Shown in pieces: positions 25,379-35,322 of a stretch of 64,000 nt of DNA; the first letter of the stretch is position 1; each line of letters starts with the position of its first letter. The stretch covers positions 186,001 through 250,000 of the forward strand of contig NZ_QUNH01000003.1 of NCBI RefSeq assembly GCF_003387355.1, read 5' to 3'. Below the pieces are notes generated by a model. It made no database searches, was not told where the DNA came from, and saw nothing but the letters and a program-made list of their open reading frames with translations. The position numbers and the translations under genes are program-made. Source of the stretch: Winogradskyella sediminis. Its GTDB lineage: Bacteria > Bacteroidota > Bacteroidia > Flavobacteriales > Flavobacteriaceae.

Positions 25379-27748
25379 TTAAGATTTACTAAACTGGTAC
25401 CATTTTTTCTTTTTATGAGGGTTGTTGCCGTAGCCGTAACCATAGCCGTATCCCTTTTTGTCAAAATTGGTTCCGTTTAAGAGCATATTCATATTTGGTA
25501 ATCTGTTGTCTTCATAAAGAGGCTTCGCTACAGCGGCTAATTGTCTTTTATCAACATTATTTGCGCTGACAACATAGATAAAGATATCTGCAAATTTTGA
25601 TACTAATAAAGTGTCGCTTACTAAACCTACAGCAGATGTGTCAACAATAATATAATCATATTTGCCTTCAAAATAATCAAAGAGATCTTTAATTCTGTCG
25701 CTCATTAGTAGCTCAGAAGGGTTTGGTGGTATGGTTCCAGAAGCAATGACATCTAAAAATTTATTGTTTTTTAACTTATTTACAATGTCAAAAGGCTGAA
25801 GGTCTTTATTAGCGATGTAGTCTGATAACCCAACTTCTTTATTAGGTTTTTCATTAAGGTATTTCATAATTTTTGGAACCCTGATGTCCATTTCAATTAG
25901 TAATACTCTTTTATCAGAAAATGAAATTGAGGTAGCCAAGTTGGTACTTGTATGCGATTTACCTTCTTGTGCTTTGGTAGAAGTTATAAAAACTTTTTTT
26001 GTGAGAGAGCTATTGTTTTTTAATAAAAAATCAATGTTAGATCTTATGATTCTAAAGGCTTCAGCTTTAGGAGAGTAGTCCACTTTGTTAATAAGCTTTC
26101 GTTTTTTACTCGTTAAAGGGACATCGCCTATGTAAGGAATATTAAGTACCTCTTGTAGATCGTCTTTATCATAGATTTTTGTGTCTAATAGGTCTTTGAC
26201 ATAAATAAAGCCTATGGGAATAGCTAAACCTAAGAGCATCGCTGCCAAATAAGTAATCATTCTGTTTGGAGCCACAGGAATGAATGTAGAATAAGCCTTG
26301 TCTATAACTTTTGCATTCGAAGTAAACATGCCAAGCGTTATCGCTGATTCTTCTCTTTTTTCTAATAAATATAGATACAATGATTCTTTAATACTTTGTT
26401 GACGCTCTATGCTTCGAAGTTGTTTTTGTTTTGTCGGAGCCGAATAAAGTTGCCCTCTAATTCTTGCATCTTCTTTGTTAAGATTACTCAGTGTGATTTG
26501 ACTTGATTTTTTTATGGTTTCAAGTGAATTAGATAAGTTTTCTTTTAAAGCATTAATTTGATTGTTTAAGTTAATGACTACAGGATTGCTTTCAGTTGAG
26601 TTTTTTAAAAGTTTATCGCGCTCGGCAACTAAGTTATTATGTGTTTGAGTAACTTGACTTATGTTGCCATCCGATATTCCGATATCAACAGGTAAAAGAT
26701 CAGAGTTCTTATTCTTTTCTTTTATTTCTTGTTGCATGTAGTCAATTAACTGAATATTATTTGTGGTACTGTTAATTAAAGATTCATTTTGTCTTTCACT
26801 TTGTAGATAAATATCGGCTTGTGCACCAAGAGCGGTGAGATTGTTTCGTTTTTGAAGCTGTTCTGCGGTAAAATCAACTTCTTCTAATTCTTTAAATACT
26901 AATTCTAATCGATTGTTTATAAAATCGGAGGTGACTTTTACTACCTCCTCTTTATCAGTAATAACATCGTTGTTATATTCTTTAATTAATTGATTTAGAA
27001 AATTTATAGCTCTTTTAGGAATGTTGTCTTTCAGTCCTAGTTTTACCACACTAGATTTTTCTCCATTGGATATTGAGAGGCTTGACTGATACATGCCAAC
27101 AACAGAAGAAATACGTCGAATAGATACTCTTAAATTACTGCCCGTTGTTGGACTGTGGTTTCCTATATTTGGAACAATAACAATATCACCAAATCCTGTT
27201 TTTATACGATCTCCGAATGAAAAGGTTTTGCCTAAGGCATCATCGCGATCCATAAGCGATTTTCCGTCGTCTTTGAACATTAGAAATTCTGAAGGAGACT
27301 TTATTTTAATAAAAAGTGTTGTATCTATTTGATGTACAATAGAATCGTGAGCGAAAAAATTTATTTTTATCGGTGGGTTTTCATAAATTTCATGTTCTTT
27401 TATCTTTCCTTGTTTGTAATAAGTGATATTAAGATTTAATTTTTTAACAATATTAGAAATTAAAGACCTCGACGTCATGACGGCGATCTCATCTTCTATA
27501 CGGTTAGTTTTACCAGATAGAAGATTACTTCCGCTTAGTTCAGCTAAGCTTGGTAGTTTTTGAGATTCTTTATCGTCTTTAATCCTAATAGTAGCGGAAG
27601 CTTGGTACAGATTAGTTGAGTAGCGCAAATATGTATAAGCAAGGGCTAATGCGATAATCACAAAAAATGATATTAACTTCCACTTAGATAGGTATAAGTT
27701 TATTGTTTTCTTAAGTTGTTTTGTTATTATAATATTTTTAGATTCCAT
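25379..27748 (-). CDS. Wzc-like polysaccharide co-polymerase and BY-type tyrosine kinase
   Basis: Inner-membrane regulator of polysaccharide chain length and export. N-terminal Wzz domain with a first helix near residues 25-43, a long periplasmic coiled-coil section with a GNVR-type tail (about 220-460), a second helix (about 505-525), then a cytosolic BY-kinase domain. Walker A is TKAQEGKS (about 590), an atypical form without the usual PGEGK; Walker A' is LLIEMDIRVP and Walker B is YDYIIVDTSAVG. The C-terminus has the autophosphorylation cluster YGYGYGYG before a basic tail. At 789 residues it fits Bacteroidota Wzc. Next to the Wza-like gene, 25 bases away, in one operon. Confidence 0.93.
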   Translation of the reverse strand: MESKNIIITKQLKKTINLYLSKWKLISFFVIIALALAYTYLRYSTNLYQASATIRIKDDKESQKLPSLAELSGSNLLSGKTNRIEDEIAVMTSRSLISNIVKKLNLNITYYKQGKIKEHEIYENPPIKINFFAHDSIVHQIDTTLFIKIKSPSEFLMFKDDGKSLMDRDDALGKTFSFGDRIKTGFGDIVIVPNIGNHSPTTGSNLRVSIRRISSVVGMYQSSLSISNGEKSSVVKLGLKDNIPKRAINFLNQLIKEYNNDVITDKEEVVKVTSDFINNRLELVFKELEEVDFTAEQLQKRNNLTALGAQADIYLQSERQNESLINSTTNNIQLIDYMQQEIKEKNKNSDLLPVDIGISDGNISQVTQTHNNLVAERDKLLKNSTESNPVVINLNNQINALKENLSNSLETIKKSSQITLSNLNKEDARIRGQLYSAPTKQKQLRSIERQQSIKESLYLYLLEKREESAITLGMFTSNAKVIDKAYSTFIPVAPNRMITYLAAMLLGLAIPIGFIYVKDLLDTKIYDKDDLQEVLNIPYIGDVPLTSKKRKLINKVDYSPKAEAFRIIRSNIDFLLKNNSSLTKKVFITSTKAQEGKSHTSTNLATSISFSDKRVLLIEMDIRVPKIMKYLNEKPNKEVGLSDYIANKDLQPFDIVNKLKNNKFLDVIASGTIPPNPSELLMSDRIKDLFDYFEGKYDYIIVDTSAVGLVSDTLLVSKFADIFIYVVSANNVDKRQLAAVAKPLYEDNRLPNMNMLLNGTNFDKKGYGYGYGYGNNPHKKKKWYQFSKS

Positions 27749-27773
27749 GTAATACTAGATTGTAATTACTAAG

Positions 27774-28550
27774 TTATTTTATTAAAAATACGGCAATAAC
27801 GGTGGTTAAGGTTCCAATCGCTGAAATTAACACGCTATTATTTTGATTATAAGTAGAGGATCGGACTCTTGCATTATTTTGCTCCACGTATATAACATCA
27901 TTTTGTTGTAAATAATATAAAGGAGAGTTAATTGAATTTACGGAAGTTAAGTCTATATTGGCAAATTTCTTTTTACCATCAACTTCTCTAATGAGCTTAA
28001 TGTTAGTTCTTTTACCATAAATAGTAAGATCATTAGCATAGCCAAGGGCTTCTAATATCGTCACTCTTTCATCTTGCATCGTAAAGGTTCCTGGGCTATT
28101 AACTTCTCCTAAAACCGTCACTGTAAAGTTGGCTAGTCTCACATTAACAATAGGATCTTTTGCCATAGTGCTAATACGTTCTACCAATAGATTTGTTAAT
28201 TCGGTTCTTGTGAGCCCTTCAACCTTTAAAGTTCCAAAGACAGGAAACTCAATATTACCATTTTTATCAACTAAATAAGTTTGTTGAGTTAAACTTCCTT
28301 GTGCACTTGTTAAGTCTGAAGTATTATGAGAAACCGCAGGTAAATTAAAAGGCATCACAGTTGCTGGGTCTAACGCTGTAACGTTAATAGTGAGAATATC
28401 GTCTGGTTTGTATATTAATTCTGTAGGTTCAGAAGATAAAAGTCCTTTTGAAAGTGGCTCATCTTGAAAGTAGATTAAGTCTTTTCGAGAGCCACATGAT
28501 GTTGCAGTAATTATTGCTAGTATGCTGATGATTAGAAGGCGCGTTTTCAT
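27774..28550 (-). CDS. Wza-like polysaccharide export lipoprotein
   Basis: Outer-membrane-associated export protein of 258 residues. Lipobox ATSC with Cys19; then the Poly_export (PES) motif YKPDDILTINVTALDP and PVFGTLKVEGLTRTEL, and one SLBB domain (about 150-230) with NFTVTVLGEVNSPGTFTM and NDVIYVEQNN. A hydrophobic C-terminal segment (SALIGTLTTVIAVFLIK-like, last 20 residues) is common in Bacteroidota members. Forms the periplasmic/outer-membrane conduit together with the Wzc-like protein. Same operon: 25 bases to wzc-like, 37 from the upstream dehydratase gene. Confidence 0.93.
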   Translation of the reverse strand: MKTRLLIISILAIITATSCGSRKDLIYFQDEPLSKGLLSSEPTELIYKPDDILTINVTALDPATVMPFNLPAVSHNTSDLTSAQGSLTQQTYLVDKNGNIEFPVFGTLKVEGLTRTELTNLLVERISTMAKDPIVNVRLANFTVTVLGEVNSPGTFTMQDERVTILEALGYANDLTIYGKRTNIKLIREVDGKKKFANIDLTSVNSINSPLYYLQQNDVIYVEQNNARVRSSTYNQNNSVLISAIGTLTTVIAVFLIK

Positions 28551-28587
28551 TATAAAGATTTGTTATAAGTTTAAATAAAAGTATGGA

Positions 28588-30483
28588 TTACTTTTTAGAA
28601 TCCAACACTTCATATGTTGAATTGTTTGAGATATATTCTGGAATTAATAGCTTAATTGAAGAAACAATTTCTAATGGTTGCGTTAAAGAGTTTATATCGG
28701 TAAGTTTATTAATTTGTTTCTCCACATTAATAATATCAACATGTCTAGATTTTGCAATCATAATCTTTTCATGATAGGTTTTTTTAGTGTTTTCACCATC
28801 GGCTAAAAGTTCTTCATAGATCTTTTCACCTGGTCTGAGTCCTGTAATTTTAATATCAATATCTTCAGGATATCTTAAGCCTGATAAAATAATCATGTTT
28901 GTAGCTAAGTTGAAAATTTTAATAGGCTCTCCCATATCAAAAACAAAAATTTCGCCTCCATTACCCATAGCTGCAGCTTCTAGAACTAATTGACATGCTT
29001 CAGGTATCGTCATAAAATAGCGCGTAATATCTTTATGAGTGACGGTTAGTGGCCCTCCTTTTTCTATCTGCTTTTTAAATAGCGGAATCACAGAACCGTT
29101 AGATCCTAAGACATTTCCAAATCTGGTGGTAATAAACCTTGTATGTCCTTTACCTTTTAGACACGACACGTATAATTCAGCAATACGTTTTGTGGCTCCC
29201 ATAACATTGGTTGGGTTAACGGCTTTGTCTGTAGAAATTAATACAAATTTATCAACACTATGTTTAACAGCGATATCTGCAACATTTTTAGTGCCTCCGA
29301 TATTAACGCTTACTGCTTCAAATGGATTATTTTCCATTAAAGGCACGTGTTTATAAGCTGCTGCGTGGAATATAATTTTGGGTTTGTGTTGGTAAAATAT
29401 TTGGTCAATTCTGGTTTTATTTCGCACGTCGGCCACAATAGCTTCAATATGCTCTAGACCATTTTGTCTAAATTCTTGTTGAATGTCGTAAAGTGCTGAC
29501 TCAGCATTATCAACTAAAATTAATTTCTTATAGTTATAGAGGCTTATTTTTCTACATATTTCGCTTCCAATTGAGCCAGCTGCTCCTGTAATAAGAATAA
29601 CTTTATTGTCGTATTGTTCCTCTAAATCTGGGTTTTTAATATTTATAGGGTCTCTTCCTAAAAGATCTTCAATTTTAACTTCTTTTATCTGCCCGACGCT
29701 TAAGTCTCCATCAATCCAACTTTGTACAGGTGGTACGATTTTTACTTTAAGTCCTAGTGAAAAAAGGCTACCAGTAATTTGAAGTAACCTAGTAGGATCT
29801 ATATTTTGAATAGAAATTATAACATCTTCAATCTTATTGTGTTTAATAAATTTTTCATTTATTGAATCTAGGTTATATACTTTTACAAGGTTTATTTTTT
29901 TTCCAATTTTACGTTCGTCATCATCAATAAAACCTACAACTTCGAAACCGTTTTTAGTATCGTTTTGAATAGCATCGTACGTTAGCATTCCAGAGTTTCC
30001 TGCTCCAAAAATTAATACATTAGAAGTAGATTGAAAGTCTCGTGTGATGTGATTATATACAGATTTTATAAACAGTTTAGCTCCAATGAGAAACAATATG
30101 TTTAACAACAAATGAATATAGATAATAGATCCGGAAATATTAAATAGGCTAGAAGTACCTAATGTTTTTCTGCTTAAAAAGGTACAGATAATTAAAATAG
30201 TAGCCAAAATATTAGCACCAATAATAACATTAATAATGTCCTTAAACCCTGTAAATCTTACGACTCCTTTGTATGATCCAACAGCAATAAAACTTATCGC
30301 AGCAATAATTGCCACGTATGGTACTTGATTGAGTAGATTGATAAAATCAAAATCAATTTGAAAATTAAAACGAATAAGATATGCCAAGAAGAATGCAGCA
30401 ATAACTATGACAACGTCAAATAATAGAACAAGCCATTTTGAAGCATATTTTTCAGATATCCTATTTAGTATCTTAACTATCAT
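28588..30483 (-). CDS. PglF/WbpM/CapD-type UDP-sugar 4,6-dehydratase
   Basis: Membrane-bound nucleotide-sugar dehydratase of 631 residues. Four N-terminal helices (about 15-135), a CoA-binding-like Rossmann segment (VLIFGAGNSGMLTYDAI, about 160-250), then the catalytic short-chain-dehydrogenase domain with NAD motif TGAAGSIGSEI (about 297-307). The active-site region is STDKAVNPTNVMGATKR, in which Met replaces the usual Tyr of YxxxK, as in the PglF/WbpM/FlaA1 group. Typical reaction: UDP-GlcNAc to the 4-keto-6-deoxy sugar. Its start overlaps the aminotransferase stop by four bases, so the keto product is probably handed to that enzyme. Confidence 0.93.
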   Translation of the reverse strand: MIVKILNRISEKYASKWLVLLFDVVIVIAAFFLAYLIRFNFQIDFDFINLLNQVPYVAIIAAISFIAVGSYKGVVRFTGFKDIINVIIGANILATILIICTFLSRKTLGTSSLFNISGSIIYIHLLLNILFLIGAKLFIKSVYNHITRDFQSTSNVLIFGAGNSGMLTYDAIQNDTKNGFEVVGFIDDDERKIGKKINLVKVYNLDSINEKFIKHNKIEDVIISIQNIDPTRLLQITGSLFSLGLKVKIVPPVQSWIDGDLSVGQIKEVKIEDLLGRDPINIKNPDLEEQYDNKVILITGAAGSIGSEICRKISLYNYKKLILVDNAESALYDIQQEFRQNGLEHIEAIVADVRNKTRIDQIFYQHKPKIIFHAAAYKHVPLMENNPFEAVSVNIGGTKNVADIAVKHSVDKFVLISTDKAVNPTNVMGATKRIAELYVSCLKGKGHTRFITTRFGNVLGSNGSVIPLFKKQIEKGGPLTVTHKDITRYFMTIPEACQLVLEAAAMGNGGEIFVFDMGEPIKIFNLATNMIILSGLRYPEDIDIKITGLRPGEKIYEELLADGENTKKTYHEKIMIAKSRHVDIINVEKQINKLTDINSLTQPLEIVSSIKLLIPEYISNNSTYEVLDSKK

Positions 30484-31604
30484 GTTACAAAATACGCATT
30501 TATTGCAGAAATAATTCTATCTAATTCATTTTTAGTTAAATTAGATCCGCTAGGTAAACATAATCCTCTATTAAAAAGTTCATCAGATACACCATTTGTA
30601 TAACTAGGATATTCTTTAAAAACGGGCTGCTGGTGCATTGGTTTCCACAAAGGTCTAGATTCAATGTTTTCTTTTTCTAAGGCTAGTCTTAAGCCTTCAC
30701 GAGTTTCTTTAGAGTCTAAAAGGATACACGATAGCCATCGATTAGAGAAATACCCTTTTGGTTCTTGAAGAAAGGTGATTTTCTCGTTATTCTTAAGAGA
30801 CTCGACATAGAATTTATAATTAGAACGACGTTTTGCAACATGATTATCTAATATTGTCATTTGTCCTCGACCTATACCTGCCACTATATTAGACATTCGA
30901 TAGTTATATCCAATTTCCGAGTGTAGGTAATGCGGTGCGCTATCTCTGGCTTGTGTTGCTAAGAATACAGCTTTTTCTTTAAGTTTAAGTGTTTTAGTAA
31001 TTAAAGCACCTCCTCCAGAGGTTGTTATAATTTTATTGCCGTTAAATGATAAGATGGAGAAGTCCCCAAACGTACCGCAGTTTTTATTTTTATATTGGCT
31101 TCCAAGTGACTCTGCGCTATCTTCGACCACAGGAATATTGTATTTTACTGCAATTTTGTTAATCTCATCTACCTTATAAGGCATACCGTATAAATGTACT
31201 GCAATAATAGCTTTAGGTGTCTTTCCTTTAGCGATTCTGTCTTTAATAGCAATTTCAAGTTGCACAGGACACATGTTCCAAGTGTCCTTTTCGCTATCTA
31301 TAAAAATAGGTGAAGCTCCTTGATAAACTATAGGGTTGGCAGATGCTGAAAATGTTTTACTCTGACAAATGACTTCGTCACCTTGACTAACACCCAATAA
31401 GATTAAGCTTAAATGCAATGCGGAAGTTCCAGAAGCTAATGCAGCAACATGTCGGTCCTCGTTAAGGTAAGTTTGAATGTCGTTTTCAAAGCCATTGACA
31501 TTTGGACCTAGTGGAGCGACCCAATTTGTGTCGAATGCTTCTGTTATGTATTTAAGTTCATTACCACTCATATGTGGTGATGATAGCCATATTTTAGGGT
31601 TCAT
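30480..31604 (-). CDS. DegT/DnrJ/EryC1-type sugar aminotransferase (PglE-like)
   Basis: PLP-dependent aminotransferase of 374 residues acting on a UDP-4-keto sugar. The Schiff-base lysine is Lys191 in LSFNGNKIITTSGGGAL; the upstream VVEDSAESLGS and the opening residues WLSSPHMSGNELKYI are those of the PglE group that makes UDP-4-amino-4,6-dideoxy-GlcNAc. First gene of the -strand operon dehydratase, Wza, Wzc; coupled to the dehydratase by an ATGA overlap. No acetyltransferase of the PglD type, which would acylate the product, is seen in the window. Confidence 0.93.
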   Translation of the reverse strand: MNPKIWLSSPHMSGNELKYITEAFDTNWVAPLGPNVNGFENDIQTYLNEDRHVAALASGTSALHLSLILLGVSQGDEVICQSKTFSASANPIVYQGASPIFIDSEKDTWNMCPVQLEIAIKDRIAKGKTPKAIIAVHLYGMPYKVDEINKIAVKYNIPVVEDSAESLGSQYKNKNCGTFGDFSILSFNGNKIITTSGGGALITKTLKLKEKAVFLATQARDSAPHYLHSEIGYNYRMSNIVAGIGRGQMTILDNHVAKRRSNYKFYVESLKNNEKITFLQEPKGYFSNRWLSCILLDSKETREGLRLALEKENIESRPLWKPMHQQPVFKEYPSYTNGVSDELFNRGLCLPSGSNLTKNELDRIISAINAYFVT

Positions 31605-31987
31605 AAGTAAAATTGTTAAGTAATTAATTAGGGATTACTATTCAATTTCATGTCATTTAGAGGGATTTGGGACACAATTTAAATTATATGATAAATATCT
31701 GTTATTATGTTGAAACCCATAGAATAAAACGATAAAAAGCAGATATTTACGTTTTGAATAGTCACCATTAGTTGAAAGGTTCTTTTTTTCTTTATTAATG
31801 AGGACGGATAATTGTAACTAATTTAAAATGATTTGATTTCGTTATATTTTGAAGTTTATAGACAATGTAATTTTTTCGACCTAAATTATTGACTTTATAA
31901 CGTAACAATATAAAGGGTTCTGTTAACAATATTATATTTAGGCATATTTATTAAAGTAATATCATATTGAACATAGACTTGTGAATT
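31605..31987. other. AT-rich divergent spacer
   Basis: 383 bases between the -strand aminotransferase gene and the +strand GT2 gene. It must hold promoters for both directions, but I see no exact TAnnTTTG on either strand, no strong hairpin and no repeat. Confidence 0.5.
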
Positions 31988-32953
31988 ATGGAAAATACAA
32001 TGAACTTTAAGGATTTAATGCCTTTTTATAAAGAACTGAAGCCTAGATCATACTCATATAGGTTTACAGTGTTTACACCTGTTTTTAATTGTGAAAAGTC
32101 CATTCTTAAAGTACACGAATCACTGTTAAACCAAACCTTTAAGGATTTTGAATGGTTGGTGATTAATGATGCATCGACAGATAAATCACATGAGGTGATT
32201 ACCAAGTTAGTGGCTTCTTCACCGCTTAAAGTTAGGTATATTAATAACCTAGAGAATAAACATAAAATGAGTTGTTTTCTTCAAGCTATAGCATTGGCTG
32301 AGGGTGAATTTTTACTTCCGTTTGATGGGGACGATGAATGCTATCCACACGCTCTTGAAGTATTTAATAATGAGTACGAGGGTATTTCAGAGAATTTAAA
32401 GCCTAAAGTAGGAGCTGTAACGGTGTTGTGTAATGACCAATACGGTAATCTAATAGGTGAACCTTTTCCAGAAAACCCTTTATATTGTCACACCTTTGAA
32501 GCGAAATTGAATAAGCAAATTATTGGAGAAAAATGGGGCTTTACAAAAACGGATATATTAAAAGATATTGTGGTTAATCCAGATATACTAGGACGCGGAT
32601 ATATTTTTGAAAGTATAATATGGAATACAGTCGCAAGAAGTGGTTTTTTAACGAAGTGTGTCAACCAAAAGCTTCGTATTTATAATGTCGGAGTTGAGGG
32701 GTCAATAATGAACACAGCGATGACATCTAAGAATGCTTTTGGTCCAGTTTTAAATGGCTTATCGGAACTCAATTGGTTTTTTAAAGACTATTTTTTTAAA
32801 TCGCCAATATACTTTTTAAAAACATTGTATATCACTCTTCGGTCTTCTACGTTGCTTAATTACCCGTTGAAGGCTTATTTAAAGGCAGTTGATTCGTTTA
32901 TTTTAAAGATTTTGATTGTAGTGGTTTGGCCCTTTAGAGGGTTTATGAAGTAA
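31988..32953 (+). CDS. Glycosyltransferase family 2
   Basis: GT-A fold enzyme of 321 residues with no membrane anchor except a hydrophobic C-terminal end (FILKILIVVVWPF). Nucleotide-sugar-binding features: FTVFTPVFNCEKSILKVHES at the start, WLVINDASTDKS, and the metal-binding DGDDE (a DxD motif) near residue 113. The substrate is not predictable. It is on the opposite strand to the main cluster, between the export operon and the phosphatase-like gene, apparently with its own promoter. Confidence 0.9.
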   Translation: MENTMNFKDLMPFYKELKPRSYSYRFTVFTPVFNCEKSILKVHESLLNQTFKDFEWLVINDASTDKSHEVITKLVASSPLKVRYINNLENKHKMSCFLQAIALAEGEFLLPFDGDDECYPHALEVFNNEYEGISENLKPKVGAVTVLCNDQYGNLIGEPFPENPLYCHTFEAKLNKQIIGEKWGFTKTDILKDIVVNPDILGRGYIFESIIWNTVARSGFLTKCVNQKLRIYNVGVEGSIMNTAMTSKNAFGPVLNGLSELNWFFKDYFFKSPIYFLKTLYITLRSSTLLNYPLKAYLKAVDSFILKILIVVVWPFRGFMK

Positions 32954-33113
32954 ATTTCTACTCAAAAGGTTTGTTTAATAACCATGAATATGAGGAGAAT
33001 ATTTAATCGTAGATAATACATATTAAAATAAGAAATAAAAAGTGTCTCATCACTTTAATGCAAAATTATGCAGAAAGAATGTGTGATTATTTATTTGTGC
33101 AATTATATTGTTA

Positions 33114-34124
33114 TTAGTGCTTTAAGGTGTCTTGTTTAATTTTGAACTTTATTGAAATGGGTTCGTGGTCTGATAAGTTGACATCGTAATTATAATGATT
33201 TATAACATTTATATTACCGCTACTAAGAAAATAATCTAATCGTAATGGATAATATAGACGGGAGTAAGTTTCACCAAAACCATTTCCAGAGCTCAAGTAT
33301 GAGTCTTTAAAGTTTTTTTTCAAAATTCTATAAGTTTGACTATATGGAGTTGCGTTAAAGTCTCCACAAATTATAACATTATTATTCGTTTTATTGGCAT
33401 GATGCTTTATAAGTTTGGCTTGTTCTACTTGTTTTTTGATTTTAGAATTTAAGCTTTTCCAATATGAAAAATCACTGTATTTCTGAGTAAGAATATATGG
33501 TGAAATAACGTAAGACTGTAGATGAGCGTTGTACACTCTTAGCGTGTCTTCATTTATTTTTATATCAGCATATATGGCATTATTCTTTGAGTTAGGGAAG
33601 TCTATAAAGCCCTTATTAATTATTGGATACTTTGAGTATATGGTAAGTAAAGATTTATCAATGTGTGCTCTATATCCTAAGAAGTGATATGGATAGCCTT
33701 GAACATTCCTGCTATCTTTATATGAGGACTCTTGGAAAACTACAATATCTGCGCCTAAGGAGTCAATGAATTTTATAATTTCAGTTGAAGCATTTTTATT
33801 TTTACTAATATATTGCTGAAATGCTCTTACATTATAAGAAAGAATACTAACGGTATTATTGTCTTTGTCTTTAGGTGTATAAGATACTTGAAAAAAGAAA
33901 GTGAAACAAAATAAATAGAGTAATGTTCCGGTAATGTAAAAGTATTTTTTTTTAAATAATCCGTAAATAGCTAGAAGTGTATTACACAAAAATAGAAGCG
34001 GCATAATAACGCTAAAAAAAACGGACAAGATGCCTAAATTGATATAAGAACTTATCACTCCAATAAATATTGCGAACGTAAAACCAATAGAAATTTTGTC
34101 TATGATGTCGAATTTTAATTTCAT
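33114..34124 (-). CDS. Membrane-anchored endonuclease/exonuclease/phosphatase family protein
   Basis: Protein of 336 residues with three closely spaced N-terminal helices (about 10-80) and an EEP (DNase I-like) catalytic domain outside them. Catalytic motifs: SYNVRAF, the metal ligand Glu in VFQESSYKD, the central VYNAHLQSY, GDFNATPYS and the C-terminal LSDHEPI with the catalytic Asp-His. The start is the ATG at 34124; a TTG at 34139 is possible. Such proteins are common in Bacteroidota near surface or rhomboid genes; substrate could be nucleic acid or a phosphodiester lipid. It is not obviously part of the sugar pathway. Confidence 0.87.
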   Translation of the reverse strand: MKLKFDIIDKISIGFTFAIFIGVISSYINLGILSVFFSVIMPLLFLCNTLLAIYGLFKKKYFYITGTLLYLFCFTFFFQVSYTPKDKDNNTVSILSYNVRAFQQYISKNKNASTEIIKFIDSLGADIVVFQESSYKDSRNVQGYPYHFLGYRAHIDKSLLTIYSKYPIINKGFIDFPNSKNNAIYADIKINEDTLRVYNAHLQSYVISPYILTQKYSDFSYWKSLNSKIKKQVEQAKLIKHHANKTNNNVIICGDFNATPYSQTYRILKKNFKDSYLSSGNGFGETYSRLYYPLRLDYFLSSGNINVINHYNYDVNLSDHEPISIKFKIKQDTLKH

Positions 34125-34204
34125 TTCAATAATTAACAACTTATAGATTGTATGCTCATGTTTTCACCTTGATTTTAGGAGTAAACATAATGATTTTTTA
34201 ATAA

Positions 34205-34234
34205 TTGAAGATACGCGCTGATATGGTATATTTG
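34205..34234 (+). promoter_or_regulatory. Well-formed promoter of the ATP-grasp/HAD pair
   Basis: TTG at 34205-34207, a 19-base spacer, then TATATTTG at 34227-34234: the best fit to the Bacteroidota promoter consensus in the window. It leaves an untranslated leader of about 110 bases before the gene at 34351. Confidence 0.7.
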
Positions 34235-34350
34235 TATTTTACAACCTAATACTGGGTTTTATGTTGTTTCAATAAAAGGTATTGTTTTAACAATGCTATA
34301 TTTATAAACTTTTAAGTTGTAATTGCTTAAAGTAAAACTAAATTAGAAGC

Positions 34351-35322
34351 ATGAATATATTAATAACTTCTGCAGGAAGAAGAGTCTCTCTTGTAAGATC
34401 CTTTCAAAAAGAGTTAAAAACTATTTTCCCACATGGTAAAGTGTTTGCTGCAGACGCTAGTCCTATATTGTCAGCAGCTTGTCAAATTGCAGATGGTTTT
34501 TTTAAAGTAGCGCGGTTAGATGATCCTAATTATATTGAAGATTTAATTGGATTTTGTAAACTTCACGATATTAAGTTGGTTATACCAACAATTGACACAG
34601 AACTTCTTGAACTCGCTAAAAACAAAGAAATTTTTACACAAGAAGGTATTGAAGTTGTTATTTCATCGACTGATTTTGTGTCTAAATGTAGAAATAAACG
34701 TGTAATTCATGAGTTTTTTATAGAACATAACGTAAATGTAGCTAAGGAATACGCTAAAGATAATTATGAATTACCACTTTTTATTAAGCCTATAGATGGG
34801 AGTAGAAGTGTGGATACTTATATTATTAAAGCTGAAGAAGAGCTAATAGACTATCATTTTACTAATGATAAATTAATGTTTTTAGAATATTTAGATCATG
34901 ATGATTTTGATGAATTTACATGTGATTTATATTTTAGTAAGGATCATAATTTGAGGTGTGTAGTGCCTCGTAAACGATTAGAAGTGAGAGATGGTGAAGT
35001 GTATAAAGCTTTGACTTCTAATAATGTATTGGTGTCTTATTTAAAGAAAAACTTAAAGTATATTACAGGAGCTGTTGGCTGCCTAACCGCTCAGTTTTTT
35101 GTTCACAAAAATAATTCTGAAAAAATTTATGCTATAGAAATTAACCCAAGATTTGGAGGAGGATATCCGTTGTCATATCTATCTGGGGCTAATTTTTCTA
35201 AATGGATTATTGAAGAGTATCTTCTCAAAAATACAATAGGAGATCAATTTGAGAGTTGGGAAAGTGATTTATTAATGATTCGTTATGATGATGAAGTTTT
35301 AGTGCATGGATATAAAGGTTGA
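34351..35322 (+). CDS. ATP-grasp domain protein (CarB/PylC-like ligase)
   Basis: Carboxylate-amine ligase-type protein of 323 residues. It opens with NILITSAGRRVSLVRSF, the pre-ATP-grasp Rossmann-like start shared with PylC and CarB relatives. The ATP-grasp core follows (about 110-310), with the nucleotide-binding lysine segment LFIKPIDGSRSVDTYII and the metal-binding EINPRFGGGYPLSYLSGANF. Such enzymes join an acyl-phosphate to an amine using ATP. The next gene, a HAD hydrolase, overlaps its end by 17 bases. Within a locus making a 4-amino sugar, an N-acylation role (amino acid or other acid to the sugar amine) is an attractive inference but unproven. Confidence 0.88.
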   Translation: MNILITSAGRRVSLVRSFQKELKTIFPHGKVFAADASPILSAACQIADGFFKVARLDDPNYIEDLIGFCKLHDIKLVIPTIDTELLELAKNKEIFTQEGIEVVISSTDFVSKCRNKRVIHEFFIEHNVNVAKEYAKDNYELPLFIKPIDGSRSVDTYIIKAEEELIDYHFTNDKLMFLEYLDHDDFDEFTCDLYFSKDHNLRCVVPRKRLEVRDGEVYKALTSNNVLVSYLKKNLKYITGAVGCLTAQFFVHKNNSEKIYAIEINPRFGGGYPLSYLSGANFSKWIIEEYLLKNTIGDQFESWESDLLMIRYDDEVLVHGYKG

